55,199 nt of DNA, taken from the NCBI GenBank assembly GCA_045598105.1, contig JAZLLK010000003.1, forward strand, positions 1-55,199, in the 5' to 3' direction. The notes beneath the pieces are model-generated. The model was not told the DNA's origin, ran no database searches, and worked only from the letters and a program-made list of their open reading frames with translations. The position numbers were made by a program, and so were the translations under genes. This document shows, in pieces, positions 15,148 to 24,452 of this stretch. Each line of letters opens with the position of its first letter. The stretch's first letter is position 1. Origin of the DNA: UBA1205 sp045598105. Its GTDB lineage: Bacteria; Bacteroidota; Bacteroidia; Bacteroidales; WCHB1-69.

Positions 15148-16992
15148 CTACTTACGCAGCAAAAACTGCTGTAGTACTATCATCAGCCACAATCGGTTAT
15201 ACATATAAGTATGACCGGAGCGGAATTGTTGTACATACTTATTTACCACATTCCATTGTAGTATCCCTGTACGCTCCACGGCGTTACGGCTAAGCATGGT
15301 ATCAATCAAATAGCCCAATTCACCTTGCAGCCATCGCTGTAGCGGCACGCTGAATCCCCACTTGGGCCTTTCCATCATGTCCTTCGGCACATAATCATAC
15401 AACACCTGCTTGAGCAAATATTTGCCTTCACCATTATGCCAACGCCATTGCAATGGCAAACTATAAGCATATTCCACTATATCCTGCTCCAAAAAAGGCA
15501 CTCTTACCTCCAACGAATAATGCATGGACGCCCTATCTGCCTTCACCAGCAGGTCATCAGGTAAATAGTAATAAAAATCATATAATGCCTGCCGTTCTTC
15601 TGCGGTAGCAGCCATGGCATTTACCTTTTCTTCATTAATAGTACAGGTAGTAACAGGTATAAGCAGTGAGGTTATTTCTTTTTGACTAAAGCAAAACTGC
15701 TCTTGGGAAAATATATGGCTTTTCATGCGGCTGCGATTCGGCACCCGCATAAGCCGGGCTACACGCTGCTCTCTGTTACCTCCGCAAGCCAACATCCATG
15801 ATATAGGATATCGCATGGCATATAGGCAGGGATGTGCCAGGCGATGTGCCCATGTGTAGGCACCATACCCCATAAACAGCTCGTCACCGCCATCACCCGA
15901 CAGGGCCATGGTTACATGCTGCCGCGTCATATGTGAAAGCAACATAACGGGTATAGCCGATGAGTCGGCATAGGGTTCATCATACACCTGCAGCAATGAG
16001 GGTATTATATCTATAGCATCATGCTCATTTACATATAATTCATGATGACACGTGCCCAATTTTTTGGCCACTTTGGCAGCATATCCGGCTTCATTATGCA
16101 CATCATAAAAGCCTATGGAAAAAGTATTCACAGGAGTAGCCGATATAGACTGTGCCACAGCCGTAATAACAGATGAATCCACACCTCCGCTCAAAAAACT
16201 TCCCATGGGTACATCACTATACATGCACTGCTCTACCGTATGCTCCAATAGTGTTTTTAAATGCTGACGTGCAGCATGTTCATTATGCTTAGGGGCATTA
16301 TTACCGGTTACAGGCAGCTGCCAATAGGAATACACAGCTAAGTTATGACCGTCATATTCGGCATAGCTTCCTTGTGGAAACTTATATATATGCTCATATA
16401 TGGTAAGCGGTGCCGGAATATACGCCGTATATAAATAATGATTAATGGCAGCGGTACTCACGGAAAGCTTACGGCTTATTGCGGGTAAAGCCGTAATAGC
16501 CTTAAGCTCCGAGGCAAATACCAGTGTATTATCATGCAGGTAATAATACAAAGGCTTAATACCCACTCTGTCTCTATACATATACAGCATACGAGTGCAG
16601 GTATCATATATGGCTATGGCAAACATGCCTTTTAAATGAGTTACAAATTCTTTGCCATAATACATAAAGGCAGCCAGCACAACCTCGGTATCAGACTGTG
16701 TACGCCACTTATAAGCAGTAAAGTGCTGCTCCAAATACTGACGCAACACCTTATAATTATATATTTCACCATTATACACCATTACGTATCGTCCGCAGGG
16801 CGATATCATGGGTTGGTTGGCACTTGAAGACAAGTCTATAATACTCAACCTTCGCTGCCCCAAGCTCACATTATAGTCGGTATAGCTGCCTTCCGCATTA
16901 GGGCCCCTATGTGCCAGCGCCTGCGTCATTATACGCACATCAACATGTGCCGATGCCAACTCGGCACTATAATACCCTGCTATACCACACAT
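15148..16992 (-). CDS. asnB: Asparagine synthetase, glutamine-hydrolysing
   Basis: Makes asparagine from aspartate, glutamine and ATP. The 614-residue protein begins MCGIAGYYS, with Cys2 as the N-terminal nucleophile of the glutaminase domain. It continues through LAHRGPNAEGSY and VMVYNGEIYNY to the synthetase domain with the ATP loop LSGGVDSSVITA and ALSGDGGDELFMGYG. Length is that of the longer AsnB family, some members of which act in polysaccharide or natural-product amidation. It is the last gene of the recQ operon, 11 bp after the YwqK-repeat gene, and shows no amino-acid control leader. Confidence 0.93.
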   Translation of the reverse strand: MCGIAGYYSAELASAHVDVRIMTQALAHRGPNAEGSYTDYNVSLGQRRLSIIDLSSSANQPMISPCGRYVMVYNGEIYNYKVLRQYLEQHFTAYKWRTQSDTEVVLAAFMYYGKEFVTHLKGMFAIAIYDTCTRMLYMYRDRVGIKPLYYYLHDNTLVFASELKAITALPAISRKLSVSTAAINHYLYTAYIPAPLTIYEHIYKFPQGSYAEYDGHNLAVYSYWQLPVTGNNAPKHNEHAARQHLKTLLEHTVEQCMYSDVPMGSFLSGGVDSSVITAVAQSISATPVNTFSIGFYDVHNEAGYAAKVAKKLGTCHHELYVNEHDAIDIIPSLLQVYDEPYADSSAIPVMLLSHMTRQHVTMALSGDGGDELFMGYGAYTWAHRLAHPCLYAMRYPISWMLACGGNREQRVARLMRVPNRSRMKSHIFSQEQFCFSQKEITSLLIPVTTCTINEEKVNAMAATAEERQALYDFYYYLPDDLLVKADRASMHYSLEVRVPFLEQDIVEYAYSLPLQWRWHNGEGKYLLKQVLYDYVPKDMMERPKWGFSVPLQRWLQGELGYLIDTMLSRNAVERTGILQWNVVNKYVQQFRSGHTYMYNRLWLMIVLQQFLLRK

Positions 16993-17003
16993 TATGCTAT
17001 AAA

Positions 17004-17444
17004 TTAATCACATACTTCTGTTTGAACTACACGGCCTAAGGTATCATAATAGGTCCATGTACCGGTTTTAACGCCATTTTTATACGTTCCCTTATAAAAT
17101 ACCTTGCCGTTAGGATGCCATACGGTATATTTACCCTGTAACTTACCGTTTTCGTAAGTACCCTGACTGTTTTTTTTCCCGTTTTCATACCAAGAAGTCC
17201 ATTTACCGTCTCTACGGGTGAACTCATCATAGGTACCCTCTATGTATTTTTTTTCTTCGGGAAAAAAATGGGTTTCCTTATATAACTGCTTTTTACCGTT
17301 ATCATTTACTATATATACCTGTTCCATTTTAGGCTTGCCGTCAGCATAGGATGCCAGCACTACCTTCTCTTCATTTTGGTGCCCGCATGATAACAGCATT
17401 ATGGCCCATAACAACAAAGCCGAGCCTCCAACTTTAGTTTTCAT
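17004..17444 (-). CDS. YwqK/MORN-like repeat lipoprotein
   Basis: A 146-residue predicted lipoprotein (lipobox LLSC near residue 20) whose C-terminal half consists of three to four repeats of the type GKWTSWYENGKKNSQGTYENG and GTYKNGVKTGTWTYYD. These WxxYxxNGxxxxxGxY repeats define the YwqK (MORN-variant) family, often called a toxin-antitoxin antitoxin. No toxin partner is visible here, so I would not adopt that name. It lies 2 bp after the Skp-like gene and 11 bp before asnB. A larger protein with the same repeats is encoded at 46299-47360. Confidence 0.8.
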   Translation of the reverse strand: MKTKVGGSALLLWAIMLLSCGHQNEEKVVLASYADGKPKMEQVYIVNDNGKKQLYKETHFFPEEKKYIEGTYDEFTRRDGKWTSWYENGKKNSQGTYENGKLQGKYTVWHPNGKVFYKGTYKNGVKTGTWTYYDTLGRVVQTEVCD

Positions 17445-17446
17445 TA

Positions 17447-18241
17447 TTAATGTGATTTTTTGTAGGCATTATTCAGTTCTTCTATTACCTCCCCGGTAAT
17501 ATCAAAGGTAGGATTAGCACACACTATGGCAGATCCTTTTGCGGTAGCAAATACATAATCGGCCTTGTACTTACGGTCATTCACCCTTTGTGTAGCATTA
17601 ATAATAGAATCGGTAATTTCACTTTGCACCGATGCTTCTTTATTGGCCAATATGGTGGTATAACGGCTTTCCAAATCCTGCAAATCCTGCTGTTCACGAG
17701 CCAAATCACGCTCGGCATTCTGCATTTGAGTTTGGGTAAGCACCTGATTTTGCACGTTAATTTGATAATTTTGCACCTTGGTTTGAAATGCGTTATATTT
17801 ACCCTGCATTTCTTTGGTGTATTTATCCGATTCGGCTTCAAGGTCAGCCTTGAGCAAGGCTACCAACTCAAAATATTCCAATATGGAATCATTATTCACT
17901 GTGAGTATAATACCTGTATAATCCTGCCCTTCGGGCAAAACCACGGCTTTATTATTCCGCGTAAAATGCAATATAAACAAAGCTATTACAGCCAATATAA
18001 GCACTATGGTAAGTACCCAATGCAGGCATTTACAACAGCACTTGTGCGACTTACAGCTTGGGGTATCCTGTGCGGGTTTCTCAGGTGCTTCCGGCACATT
18101 GGCAGCCTCATTTTCTATATTTTCTACCTGTTCTTCTTCCTGTTTTACTTCGGGTATTATGGTATCTTTTTCTGCTGTGGTATTGCCTTCTTCTTCCATA
18201 TTGGCAGCCAGTTGCTCGTTTACAAAAACAAAATTTTCCAT
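17447..18241 (-). CDS. Membrane-anchored OmpH/Skp-like protein with Cys-rich cytoplasmic head
   Basis: A 264-residue protein in three parts. The first is an acidic N-terminus of about 60 residues ending in a Cys/Lys cluster (CKSHKCCCKC). The second is one transmembrane helix (about 75-95, WVLTIVLILAVIALFILHF). The third is an external domain with a long glutamine-rich coiled coil (about 120-220) and the Skp-type ending ADYVFATAKGSAIVCANPTFDITGEVIEELN. The last part matches OmpH/Skp chaperones, which normally have a cleaved signal peptide rather than a cytoplasmic head. The Cys cluster could bind metal (guess). It lies 28 bp after recQ and 2 bp before the YwqK-type lipoprotein. Confidence 0.75.
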   Translation of the reverse strand: MENFVFVNEQLAANMEEEGNTTAEKDTIIPEVKQEEEQVENIENEAANVPEAPEKPAQDTPSCKSHKCCCKCLHWVLTIVLILAVIALFILHFTRNNKAVVLPEGQDYTGIILTVNNDSILEYFELVALLKADLEAESDKYTKEMQGKYNAFQTKVQNYQINVQNQVLTQTQMQNAERDLAREQQDLQDLESRYTTILANKEASVQSEITDSIINATQRVNDRKYKADYVFATAKGSAIVCANPTFDITGEVIEELNNAYKKSH

Positions 18242-18269
18242 TTAATGTATCTATTTTTTTTATTATATA

Positions 18270-20471
18270 TTAATTTCCTTTATCCGATAAGAATTTAATA
18301 CGCATTATACGTATTTCATCCATGGTGTATTCGTCTTCGCCCAATTCACGTATAGCCTGCTCTACCGAATCCTGCTCGCTATTACTCAAATAATCTAATA
18401 TTTCCTCGCGATGATATACATCTATGCATTCTTCTATGTAATAATCCAGGTTCAACTTGGTACCGGACATTACTATACGCTCTATTTCGGCTATAAGCTC
18501 ACTCAGGGTCATATTTTTAGATATGGCTATATCTTCCAATGGTATACGACGGTCAATATTTTGAATAATATCCACCCTTTGTTTCGACTTATTCACCACT
18601 GTTTTCACCACTATATCCTGAGGACGCTCTATTTCATTATCTTCTACGTATTTACGTATAAGATCAACAAACGGCTGACCATATTTTTGGGCTTTGCCCT
18701 CACCTACTCCTGTTATTTTTTTCATTTCTTCCAAGGTGACAGGATACTGATTACACATATCCTCCAATGACACCTCCTGGAATATTACATAGGGAGGCAG
18801 GTTTTCATGCTTGGCCATGTCCTTTAATAAGTCCTTCAGCATGGCAAACAGCACTTTATCTACCGCACCGCCTTTTTGTGAAGGCACCATATCACCGCCA
18901 TCATCATCGTCATCATCATCATATTCTTTTTCCAGTACCACCATTATAGGATAGGGCTTTTTAATATACTTTTCACCTTCCTTGGTAAGCTTGAGCACGC
19001 CGTAGTTCTCCAAATTTTTGTCCAATAATTTTTCAAACATGGCCTGCTGTATTAATGACGACCAAAACTTTTCGGTCATATCTTTACCTTCACCATAGCA
19101 GCTCAATTCATTGTGTTTGTATTTTTTAATATCAGCGGTGAGGTTACCCATGAGCACATTTACTATGTACTTTTCTTTAAACTGCTGTTTCATTTCCTTT
19201 ACGGCACCCAGCAGACATTGCATATATTCATGCCCGTCCTCTTTATGCTTATTACGCACGCAATTATCACAATTACCGCAATTATCCTGATCATAAGCTT
19301 CACCAAAATAATACAGCAAATGACGACGACGACACAGCTGGGATTCGGCATAAGTGGCCGTTTCGGCCAATAACTGCTTAGCTATTTCCTGCTCGGCCAT
19401 AGACTTACTTTTAGCCAGCTTTTCAAGCTTTTGTAAATCACCATACGAATAGTAGGCTATACATATAGCCTCACCGTCATCACGACCGGCACGCCCTGTT
19501 TCCTGATAATAGCCTTCTAAACTTTTAGGCATGTCATAGTGTATTACATAGCGTACATCCGGCTTATCTATACCCATACCAAAGGCTATGGTAGCCACTA
19601 TTACATCTACCTCTTCCATAAGGAATTTATCCTGATTTTCAGCCCTTACGGCTGCGTCTAAGCCGGCATGATAAGGCAAAGCCTTAATATTGTTCACCTG
19701 CAAAAATTCGGCGAAATCCTCTACCTGCTTACGGCTAAGGCAATATATTATACCCGATTTACCACTGCGCTCATGTATAAAACGGACTATATCCTTATCT
19801 ACATCAGCCGTTTTTTCACGTACTTCATAGTACATATTGGGCCTGTTAAACGAAGCCTGAAATACATCGGCATCCAGCATGTTCAGGTTCTTTTGTATAT
19901 CATGACGCACCTTAGGTGTGGCCGTGGCCGTAAGTGCCATAATGGGCACATCCTGCTCCAAATCGGTAACTACCTGACGTATTTTTCGATATTCCGGCCT
20001 GAAATCATGCCCCCACTCCGATATACAATGGGCCTCATCTACTGCCACAAACGATATTTTAAGCTGCTTAAGCATGGCCAAATTTTCCGGCTTTACCAAT
20101 GACTCGGGCGCCATGTAGAGTAACTTGGTTTTACCTGCACTTAAATCAGCCTTTACGGCTAACTGCTCCGCCTTATTTAAGGTGGAATTATATACGTGCG
20201 CTATAGCAGGATCCTGTGAATGACTGCGTATAGCATCTACCTGATTCTTCATTAATGCTATAAGGGGTGATACTACTATGGCCGTGCCATCCATAATAAG
20301 GGCAGGCAACTGATAACACATGGATTTACCACCACCTGTAGGCATAATTACAAACGAATTTCTGCCTTCCAATACGCTACGAATTACTGCTTCCTGGTTC
20401 CCTTTGAAATGCTCGAAACCAAAAAATTTTTTCAACTTATCCCGTAGGTCTATACTTGTTTTTTTTGCCAT
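18270..20471 (-). CDS. recQ: ATP-dependent DNA helicase RecQ
   Basis: A 3'-5' DNA helicase for recombination and replication-fork repair. The 733-residue protein has Walker A MPTGGGKS at 43-50, the DEAH box VAVDEAHCISEWGHD, helicase motif VI QETGRAGRD, the zinc site CRRRHLLYYFGE...CGNCDNC, an RQC domain, and an HRDC domain (EEMKKITGVGEGKAQKYGQ). A run of seven Asp near residue 520 separates the RQC and HRDC parts. I chose the ATG at 20471: it follows GGAGAG and lies about 38 nt after the promoter at 20513-20520. Longer starts run into the promoter. It heads an operon with the Skp-like, YwqK and asnB genes. Confidence 0.94.
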   Translation of the reverse strand: MAKKTSIDLRDKLKKFFGFEHFKGNQEAVIRSVLEGRNSFVIMPTGGGKSMCYQLPALIMDGTAIVVSPLIALMKNQVDAIRSHSQDPAIAHVYNSTLNKAEQLAVKADLSAGKTKLLYMAPESLVKPENLAMLKQLKISFVAVDEAHCISEWGHDFRPEYRKIRQVVTDLEQDVPIMALTATATPKVRHDIQKNLNMLDADVFQASFNRPNMYYEVREKTADVDKDIVRFIHERSGKSGIIYCLSRKQVEDFAEFLQVNNIKALPYHAGLDAAVRAENQDKFLMEEVDVIVATIAFGMGIDKPDVRYVIHYDMPKSLEGYYQETGRAGRDDGEAICIAYYSYGDLQKLEKLAKSKSMAEQEIAKQLLAETATYAESQLCRRRHLLYYFGEAYDQDNCGNCDNCVRNKHKEDGHEYMQCLLGAVKEMKQQFKEKYIVNVLMGNLTADIKKYKHNELSCYGEGKDMTEKFWSSLIQQAMFEKLLDKNLENYGVLKLTKEGEKYIKKPYPIMVVLEKEYDDDDDDDGGDMVPSQKGGAVDKVLFAMLKDLLKDMAKHENLPPYVIFQEVSLEDMCNQYPVTLEEMKKITGVGEGKAQKYGQPFVDLIRKYVEDNEIERPQDIVVKTVVNKSKQRVDIIQNIDRRIPLEDIAISKNMTLSELIAEIERIVMSGTKLNLDYYIEECIDVYHREEILDYLSNSEQDSVEQAIRELGEDEYTMDEIRIMRIKFLSDKGN
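18897..18923. repeat. Trinucleotide repeat inside recQ
   Basis: An ATC/GTC run on the plus strand gives consecutive GAT/GAC codons on the coding strand and the Asp tract between the RQC and HRDC domains. Length change by slippage would stay in frame. Confidence 0.75.
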
Positions 20472-20512
20472 AATCAACTCTCCGTTTACGTACATTAATA
20501 TTCTACGTAACG

Positions 20513-20520
20513 CAAAGGTA
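20513..20520 (-). promoter_or_regulatory. Candidate -7 box of the recQ operon
   Basis: TACCTTTG followed by CG on the minus strand. Predicted start near 20509 places a leader of about 38 nt before the recQ ATG at 20471. Confidence 0.7.
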
Positions 20521-21063
20521 TAAAAAAACACTTATACCATGATACGCCTAAACGCATTTTTTTTCAAAAAAAATCGTAAAATACTTATTATCAATAAGAA
20601 TAAATATAAAAAATTTTTTAACCGTTTTTCTTTCATTTTATACAATATTAATATTCAATCATTTAATGAAAATACAGGATTTTTTTTTTTGTCTTTTTCT
20701 TCACAAAAACCGGGAATTGGGAAGCAAATATCACTTTTTTATCATAAGAAAGCTCCAAAAGCGTGAACGCAGGAATAGGAAAAATGAAGATTACAAACTA
20801 AAAACAGGTTTCCACATTCGCTGAATTATGAAACTTTGCTGTAAGGCAGGTATAATTACAAATATACCCCTACGTGTATAACAAAAAAATAATGACAATG
20901 TTAATAATATGATTAATAATTTATATCATATATTTATGGCTAAAATAGTTTATTTTTATAACACAATAAAAATTGACACTATATGACAAAATTTATTTAT
21001 ACAGCATTGTAATACACACTTTTACACAACACATTTTTTTATATTACAGGCATTAACAGGCAT
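20521..21063. other. AT-rich intergenic region, no gene recognised
   Basis: Between the recQ promoter and the pepD terminator lie about 540 bp of strongly AT-rich DNA with long T runs. A slightly more mixed stretch occurs at 20750-20880. I see no TAnnTTTG box, no stable long hairpin, no tRNA and no ORF with a recognisable product, so I cannot say what it does. Confidence 0.5.
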
Positions 21064-21101
21064 AAAAAAGGCGACATGTACCTGTGTACATATCACCTTA
21101 A
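21064..21101 (-). terminator. Terminator of pepD
   Basis: On the minus strand AAGGTGATATGTAC pairs with GTACATGTCGCCTT (two G-T pairs) around ACAG and is followed by six T. It lies about 20 bp after the pepD stop. Confidence 0.85.
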
Positions 21102-21119
21102 AAACATTGCAATAAATAC

Positions 21120-22583
21120 TTATTTTACAGGGACATTCTTCAATGTTTCCACCATAAATTTCCAGAATTTTTCTACACTTTCTATATTCACTTTTTCATC
21201 GGGTGAATGGGGATGTGAAATGGTAGGACCAAATGATATCATATCCCAATTAGGATACATACCACCCAGCAAACCGCATTCCAATCCGGCATGAATAGCT
21301 TTAATTTCAGCCGGTTTGCCAAACATATCCTGATATATTTTCAACATAGTTTTCAATATAGGTGATTCCATATTGGGTTTCCAGCCGGGATAAGCACCGG
21401 TTAAGGTAATTTCGGCACCTGCCATTTCGGCTATAGCTATCATTTTTTCACCTACAGCTTCTTTGGCACTATCTACCGAGCTACGCAATAAGCATTTCAT
21501 TTGCATTTCACCGTTTTCGGCTTTTAATACGGCTAAGTTGGTAGATGTTTCTACCAGGCCGGGCATAGAATCACTCATACGCATTACGCCGTTAGGCATA
21601 GCAAATACCATATTCACCATACGAAGCTGATCTTCTTTGGTAATTACCTGCTTTGGAGTATCGGTTTTTTCTATGGTTAACACGGCTTCAGGTTCTACGG
21701 CTGAAAATTCATTAATCATTACAGTTCTAAAGGTATTGCACAAGGTAACCAATGCATCATATTGGTCAGCGGGAACGGCTGCTACCACAAATGCTTCACG
21801 CGGTATGGCATTACGCAGGCTGCCGCCATCTATAGAGGCTATACGTATGTCACAGGCCTGCATACATTTTTTCATCAGTCGGTTAATAAGTTTATTGGCA
21901 TTAGCACGACCCAAATTAATATCCATACCGGAGTGACCGCCCTTTAAGCCCGTTAAGGATATTTTTACACCCTGCATATTGGCAGGAGTGGGCATTTCGT
22001 TATATTTCATGGAAATATTGGCATCTAATCCGCCGGCACAACCCACATAGAGCTCGCCTTCGGTTTCGGAATCCAAATTCATGAGTATATCGCCTTTGAA
22101 CATGCCGGGCTTAAGGCCGAAAGCACCTGTCATACCGGTTTCTTCATCTATGGTAACCAATACTTCTATAGGACCATGTTCTATATCATTTGATTCCAAT
22201 ACGCTGAGTGCGGCTGCACAACCTATACCGTTATCAGCACCCAATGTGGTACCATTGGCACTTACCCAACCGTCGGGGCGAACTACCAATTCTATAGGAT
22301 CTTTGGTGAAATCATGCACTTTATCACTGTTCTTTTGAGGAACCATGTCAATGTGTCCTTGAAGTATTACTCCTTTACGATTTTCCATACCCGGAGTAGC
22401 AGGCTTGGAAAATATAAGGTTACCAATGCTGTCCTTTTTAACATCAATGTTACGTTCTTTAGCCCAATCCATTAAAAAAGCCACTACTTTTTCTTCATGC
22501 TTGGAAGGGTGTGGAATGCTGCAGATATTTCTGAAATTATTCCACAATACTGCCGGTTTCAAGTTTTCTGTACTCATATTCAT
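21120..22583 (-). CDS. pepD: Aminoacyl-histidine (cytosol non-specific) dipeptidase PepD
   Basis: A zinc M20-family dipeptidase that hydrolyses Xaa-His and other dipeptides in the cytoplasm. The 487 residues match PepD in length and motifs: LQGHIDMVPQKNSD, TTLGADNGIGCAAAL (bridging Asp), IDEETGMTGAFGL (catalytic Glu), MNLDSE and LKGGHSGMDINLGRANANK. The start could be the first ATG at 22583 or the third codon at 22577. It is probably a single-gene transcript with its own terminator. It fits a peptide-fermenting lifestyle along with the exported peptidases further on. Confidence 0.94.
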   Translation of the reverse strand: MNMSTENLKPAVLWNNFRNICSIPHPSKHEEKVVAFLMDWAKERNIDVKKDSIGNLIFSKPATPGMENRKGVILQGHIDMVPQKNSDKVHDFTKDPIELVVRPDGWVSANGTTLGADNGIGCAAALSVLESNDIEHGPIEVLVTIDEETGMTGAFGLKPGMFKGDILMNLDSETEGELYVGCAGGLDANISMKYNEMPTPANMQGVKISLTGLKGGHSGMDINLGRANANKLINRLMKKCMQACDIRIASIDGGSLRNAIPREAFVVAAVPADQYDALVTLCNTFRTVMINEFSAVEPEAVLTIEKTDTPKQVITKEDQLRMVNMVFAMPNGVMRMSDSMPGLVETSTNLAVLKAENGEMQMKCLLRSSVDSAKEAVGEKMIAIAEMAGAEITLTGAYPGWKPNMESPILKTMLKIYQDMFGKPAEIKAIHAGLECGLLGGMYPNWDMISFGPTISHPHSPDEKVNIESVEKFWKFMVETLKNVPVK

Positions 22584-22773
22584 ATTGTTTTATGTTATTT
22601 TTATCTTATTTATAATGTATAAGGCTATGCCTTAAAAAAAACAATAAACCTCATTATCAACTATTTACTGTGTATTTTACAATTTTTATCATATTTTGTG
22701 TAACCTTTTAGCATGGTATTACGTTAAAGCATACGTTGATAAGATACAACAGATACAAAATTGTTAATGAGTT

Positions 22774-22806
22774 ATACGGTTCACGTGATGTGAACCGTAT
22801 TTTTTT
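22774..22806. terminator. Strong hairpin directly after metK
   Basis: ATACGGTTCAC pairs perfectly with GTGAACCGTAT around a 5-nt loop. It sits immediately after the metK stop codon, so it may end metK transcription. The T run (22800-22806) is on the plus-strand side, so for metK it would lack the classic U tract. It is just as good a terminator for any plus-strand transcript coming from the left. Confidence 0.5.
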
Positions 22807-24115
22807 ATTCGCTCATGTGAAAATATTGACGCAATGCGGCCACATAATCCAATTTTTCCCACGGGTAAAAGTCCACTACCTTAAATATATGCTCCTTACC
22901 GTCAATTATACGGGTATATGTGCTGTTATCCTTATAGAATACTTCTACTTCACCGGCATATGATGTTATGCCGAAATGCTTGCGGGCTGCGGTAACAAAA
23001 TAGATAGGATTAGTAAGACCAAAACGCTCTATAATACCATAAGGGGTAAGGTCAAATAAGGAGGCTACGGCCTTAGCTATTTCACTATTGGGGACCTTTT
23101 TGCCGTTGGTATCGGTAATTTTGGTAGTACCCTTGGTGTCAATGAATATGCTCACCGGCTCGGCTACGCCTATGGCGTATGATACTTGTACCATACACTC
23201 TTTAGCTATGCCGGCAGCTACTATATTTTTAGCAATATGCCGGGCGGCATAACTGGCCGAACGATCTACCTTAGAAGCATCTTTACCCGAAAAAGCACCG
23301 CCTCCGTGAGGACACATACCTCCATAAGAATCCACTATGATTTTACGACCGGTAAGCCCCGTGTCACCGTGAGGACCGCCTATGACAAATTTTCCGGTAG
23401 GGTTTACATATAATTTATAATTAGTGTTAAACAACTTGCGTACATGTGTAGGCAACTTTCGACGCACCGCCGGAATAATAATATTCACCACATCATTTTC
23501 TATTACCTTACGCATGGCCTCTTCATCACCCATAAAATCATCGTGCTGGGTAGAAAATACCAATGTATTAATACCTATAGGCTTGCCTTTGTCAGTAAAT
23601 TCCATGGTAACCTGTACCTTGGCGTCAGGACGCAAATACTTCATTCTTCTACCCTCTTTACGTACCTTAGTAAGCTCGGCTATAAACCTGTTAGCCAAAT
23701 CTATGGTGTAAGGCATGTAATTATCCATGTCAGAGCAGGCATACCCGAACATCATACCCTGGTCACCTGCTCCCATTTTTTTATCTTCTTTACGGTCCAC
23801 GCCCCTGTTAATATCAGGCGACTGCTCATGTATAGCCGATATTACTCCACAGGAATTACTTTCAAACATATATTCACCCTTGGTGTAACCTATTTCTTTT
23901 ATAACATCACGTGCCGTTGACTGCACATCTACGTAGGCTTCGGTTTTTACCTCGCCCGCACATATAACCAAACCCGTGGTAACCAATGTTTCACATGCTA
24001 TCTTGGATTTGGGATCTCTTCTTAAAAACTCATCCACCAAAGCATCGGATATTTGATCCGCCACCTTATCGGGATGCCCCTCTGATACTGATTCAGATGT
24101 TAATAAATACGACAT
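22805..24115 (-). CDS. metK: S-adenosylmethionine synthetase
   Basis: Makes SAM from methionine and ATP. The 436-residue protein is of the slightly long Bacteroidetes type. It begins MSYLLTSESVSEGHPDKVADQISDAL and contains GAGDQGMMFGYA, GGPHGDTGLTGRKI and GGGAFSGKDASKVDRSASYAARH, the ATP and methionine-binding signatures. The upstream region holds no recognisable SAM riboswitch. It contains a perfect A/T-rich inverted repeat at 24184-24207. Confidence 0.97.
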   Translation of the reverse strand: MSYLLTSESVSEGHPDKVADQISDALVDEFLRRDPKSKIACETLVTTGLVICAGEVKTEAYVDVQSTARDVIKEIGYTKGEYMFESNSCGVISAIHEQSPDINRGVDRKEDKKMGAGDQGMMFGYACSDMDNYMPYTIDLANRFIAELTKVRKEGRRMKYLRPDAKVQVTMEFTDKGKPIGINTLVFSTQHDDFMGDEEAMRKVIENDVVNIIIPAVRRKLPTHVRKLFNTNYKLYVNPTGKFVIGGPHGDTGLTGRKIIVDSYGGMCPHGGGAFSGKDASKVDRSASYAARHIAKNIVAAGIAKECMVQVSYAIGVAEPVSIFIDTKGTTKITDTNGKKVPNSEIAKAVASLFDLTPYGIIERFGLTNPIYFVTAARKHFGITSYAGEVEVFYKDNSTYTRIIDGKEHIFKVVDFYPWEKLDYVAALRQYFHMSE

Positions 24116-24183
24116 ATTATATATATAGTTTATTAAAAATACCCCATTATAACGAACTACTCATTTTTTTATTGTGTTATTTT

Positions 24184-24207
24184 GGCAAAAAAATTCATTT
24201 TTTTGCC
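24184..24207. repeat. Perfect inverted repeat upstream of metK
   Basis: Arms GGCAAAAAAA and TTTTTTTGCC are separated by TTCA and followed on the plus strand by G and eight T. It may be an operator-like palindrome in the metK 5' region or a weak plus-strand terminator. The sequence does not decide between these. Confidence 0.6.
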
Positions 24208-24415
24208 GTTTTTTTTATTTTTTATTGTAATTAACTATCAACCTTGATGTTACAAAATAACACATATACAGATACATATACCAAACAAATAAAATATATG
24301 ATTGTAATTCAATATATTACATATAAAATTAAAGATAAATATAAGTCTCACAAAAAATATAGTTGCAGGCATATAATTTTAATGTATAAAATAGTGTGAA
24401 TAGAAAAAAATATTG

Positions 24416-24423
24416 TATTTTTG
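24416..24423 (+). promoter_or_regulatory. Candidate -7 box of hutU
   Basis: TATTTTTG followed by CAG matches TAnnTTTG. Predicted start near 24427 lies about 26 nt before the ATG at 24453, excluding the longer in-frame start that would overlap the promoter. Confidence 0.65.
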
Positions 24424-24452
24424 CAGTTTGTAAAAAAAAGACAACATATATT

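Larger units (their letters stand above)
24116..24452. other. Divergent intergenic region between metK and hutU
   Basis: Very AT-rich. It holds the hutU promoter on the right and a perfect 10-bp inverted repeat on the left (24184-24207). I find no TAnnTTTG box for metK: the nearest candidate is TTTTTTTGCC within the inverted repeat, which lacks the TA. No SAM-riboswitch-like helices or conserved motifs are recognisable. Confidence 0.55.

Noticed and set aside
17004..17444. Toxin-antitoxin module from the YwqK label
   Set aside because: The repeats fit YwqK, but the protein is a lipoprotein and no small toxin gene is adjacent.
17588..18298. Plus-strand ORF of 236 codons opposite the Skp-like gene
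   Set aside because: A shadow of a coiled-coil coding sequence. Its Phe/Ile/His-rich product has no family likeness, and the minus frame shows a clear domain pattern.
18895..18925. CRISPR-like repeat
   Set aside because: It is a simple trinucleotide run within recQ with no spacers.
24116..24452. SAM riboswitch before metK
   Set aside because: No recognisable conserved helices; the region is dominated by A and T runs.
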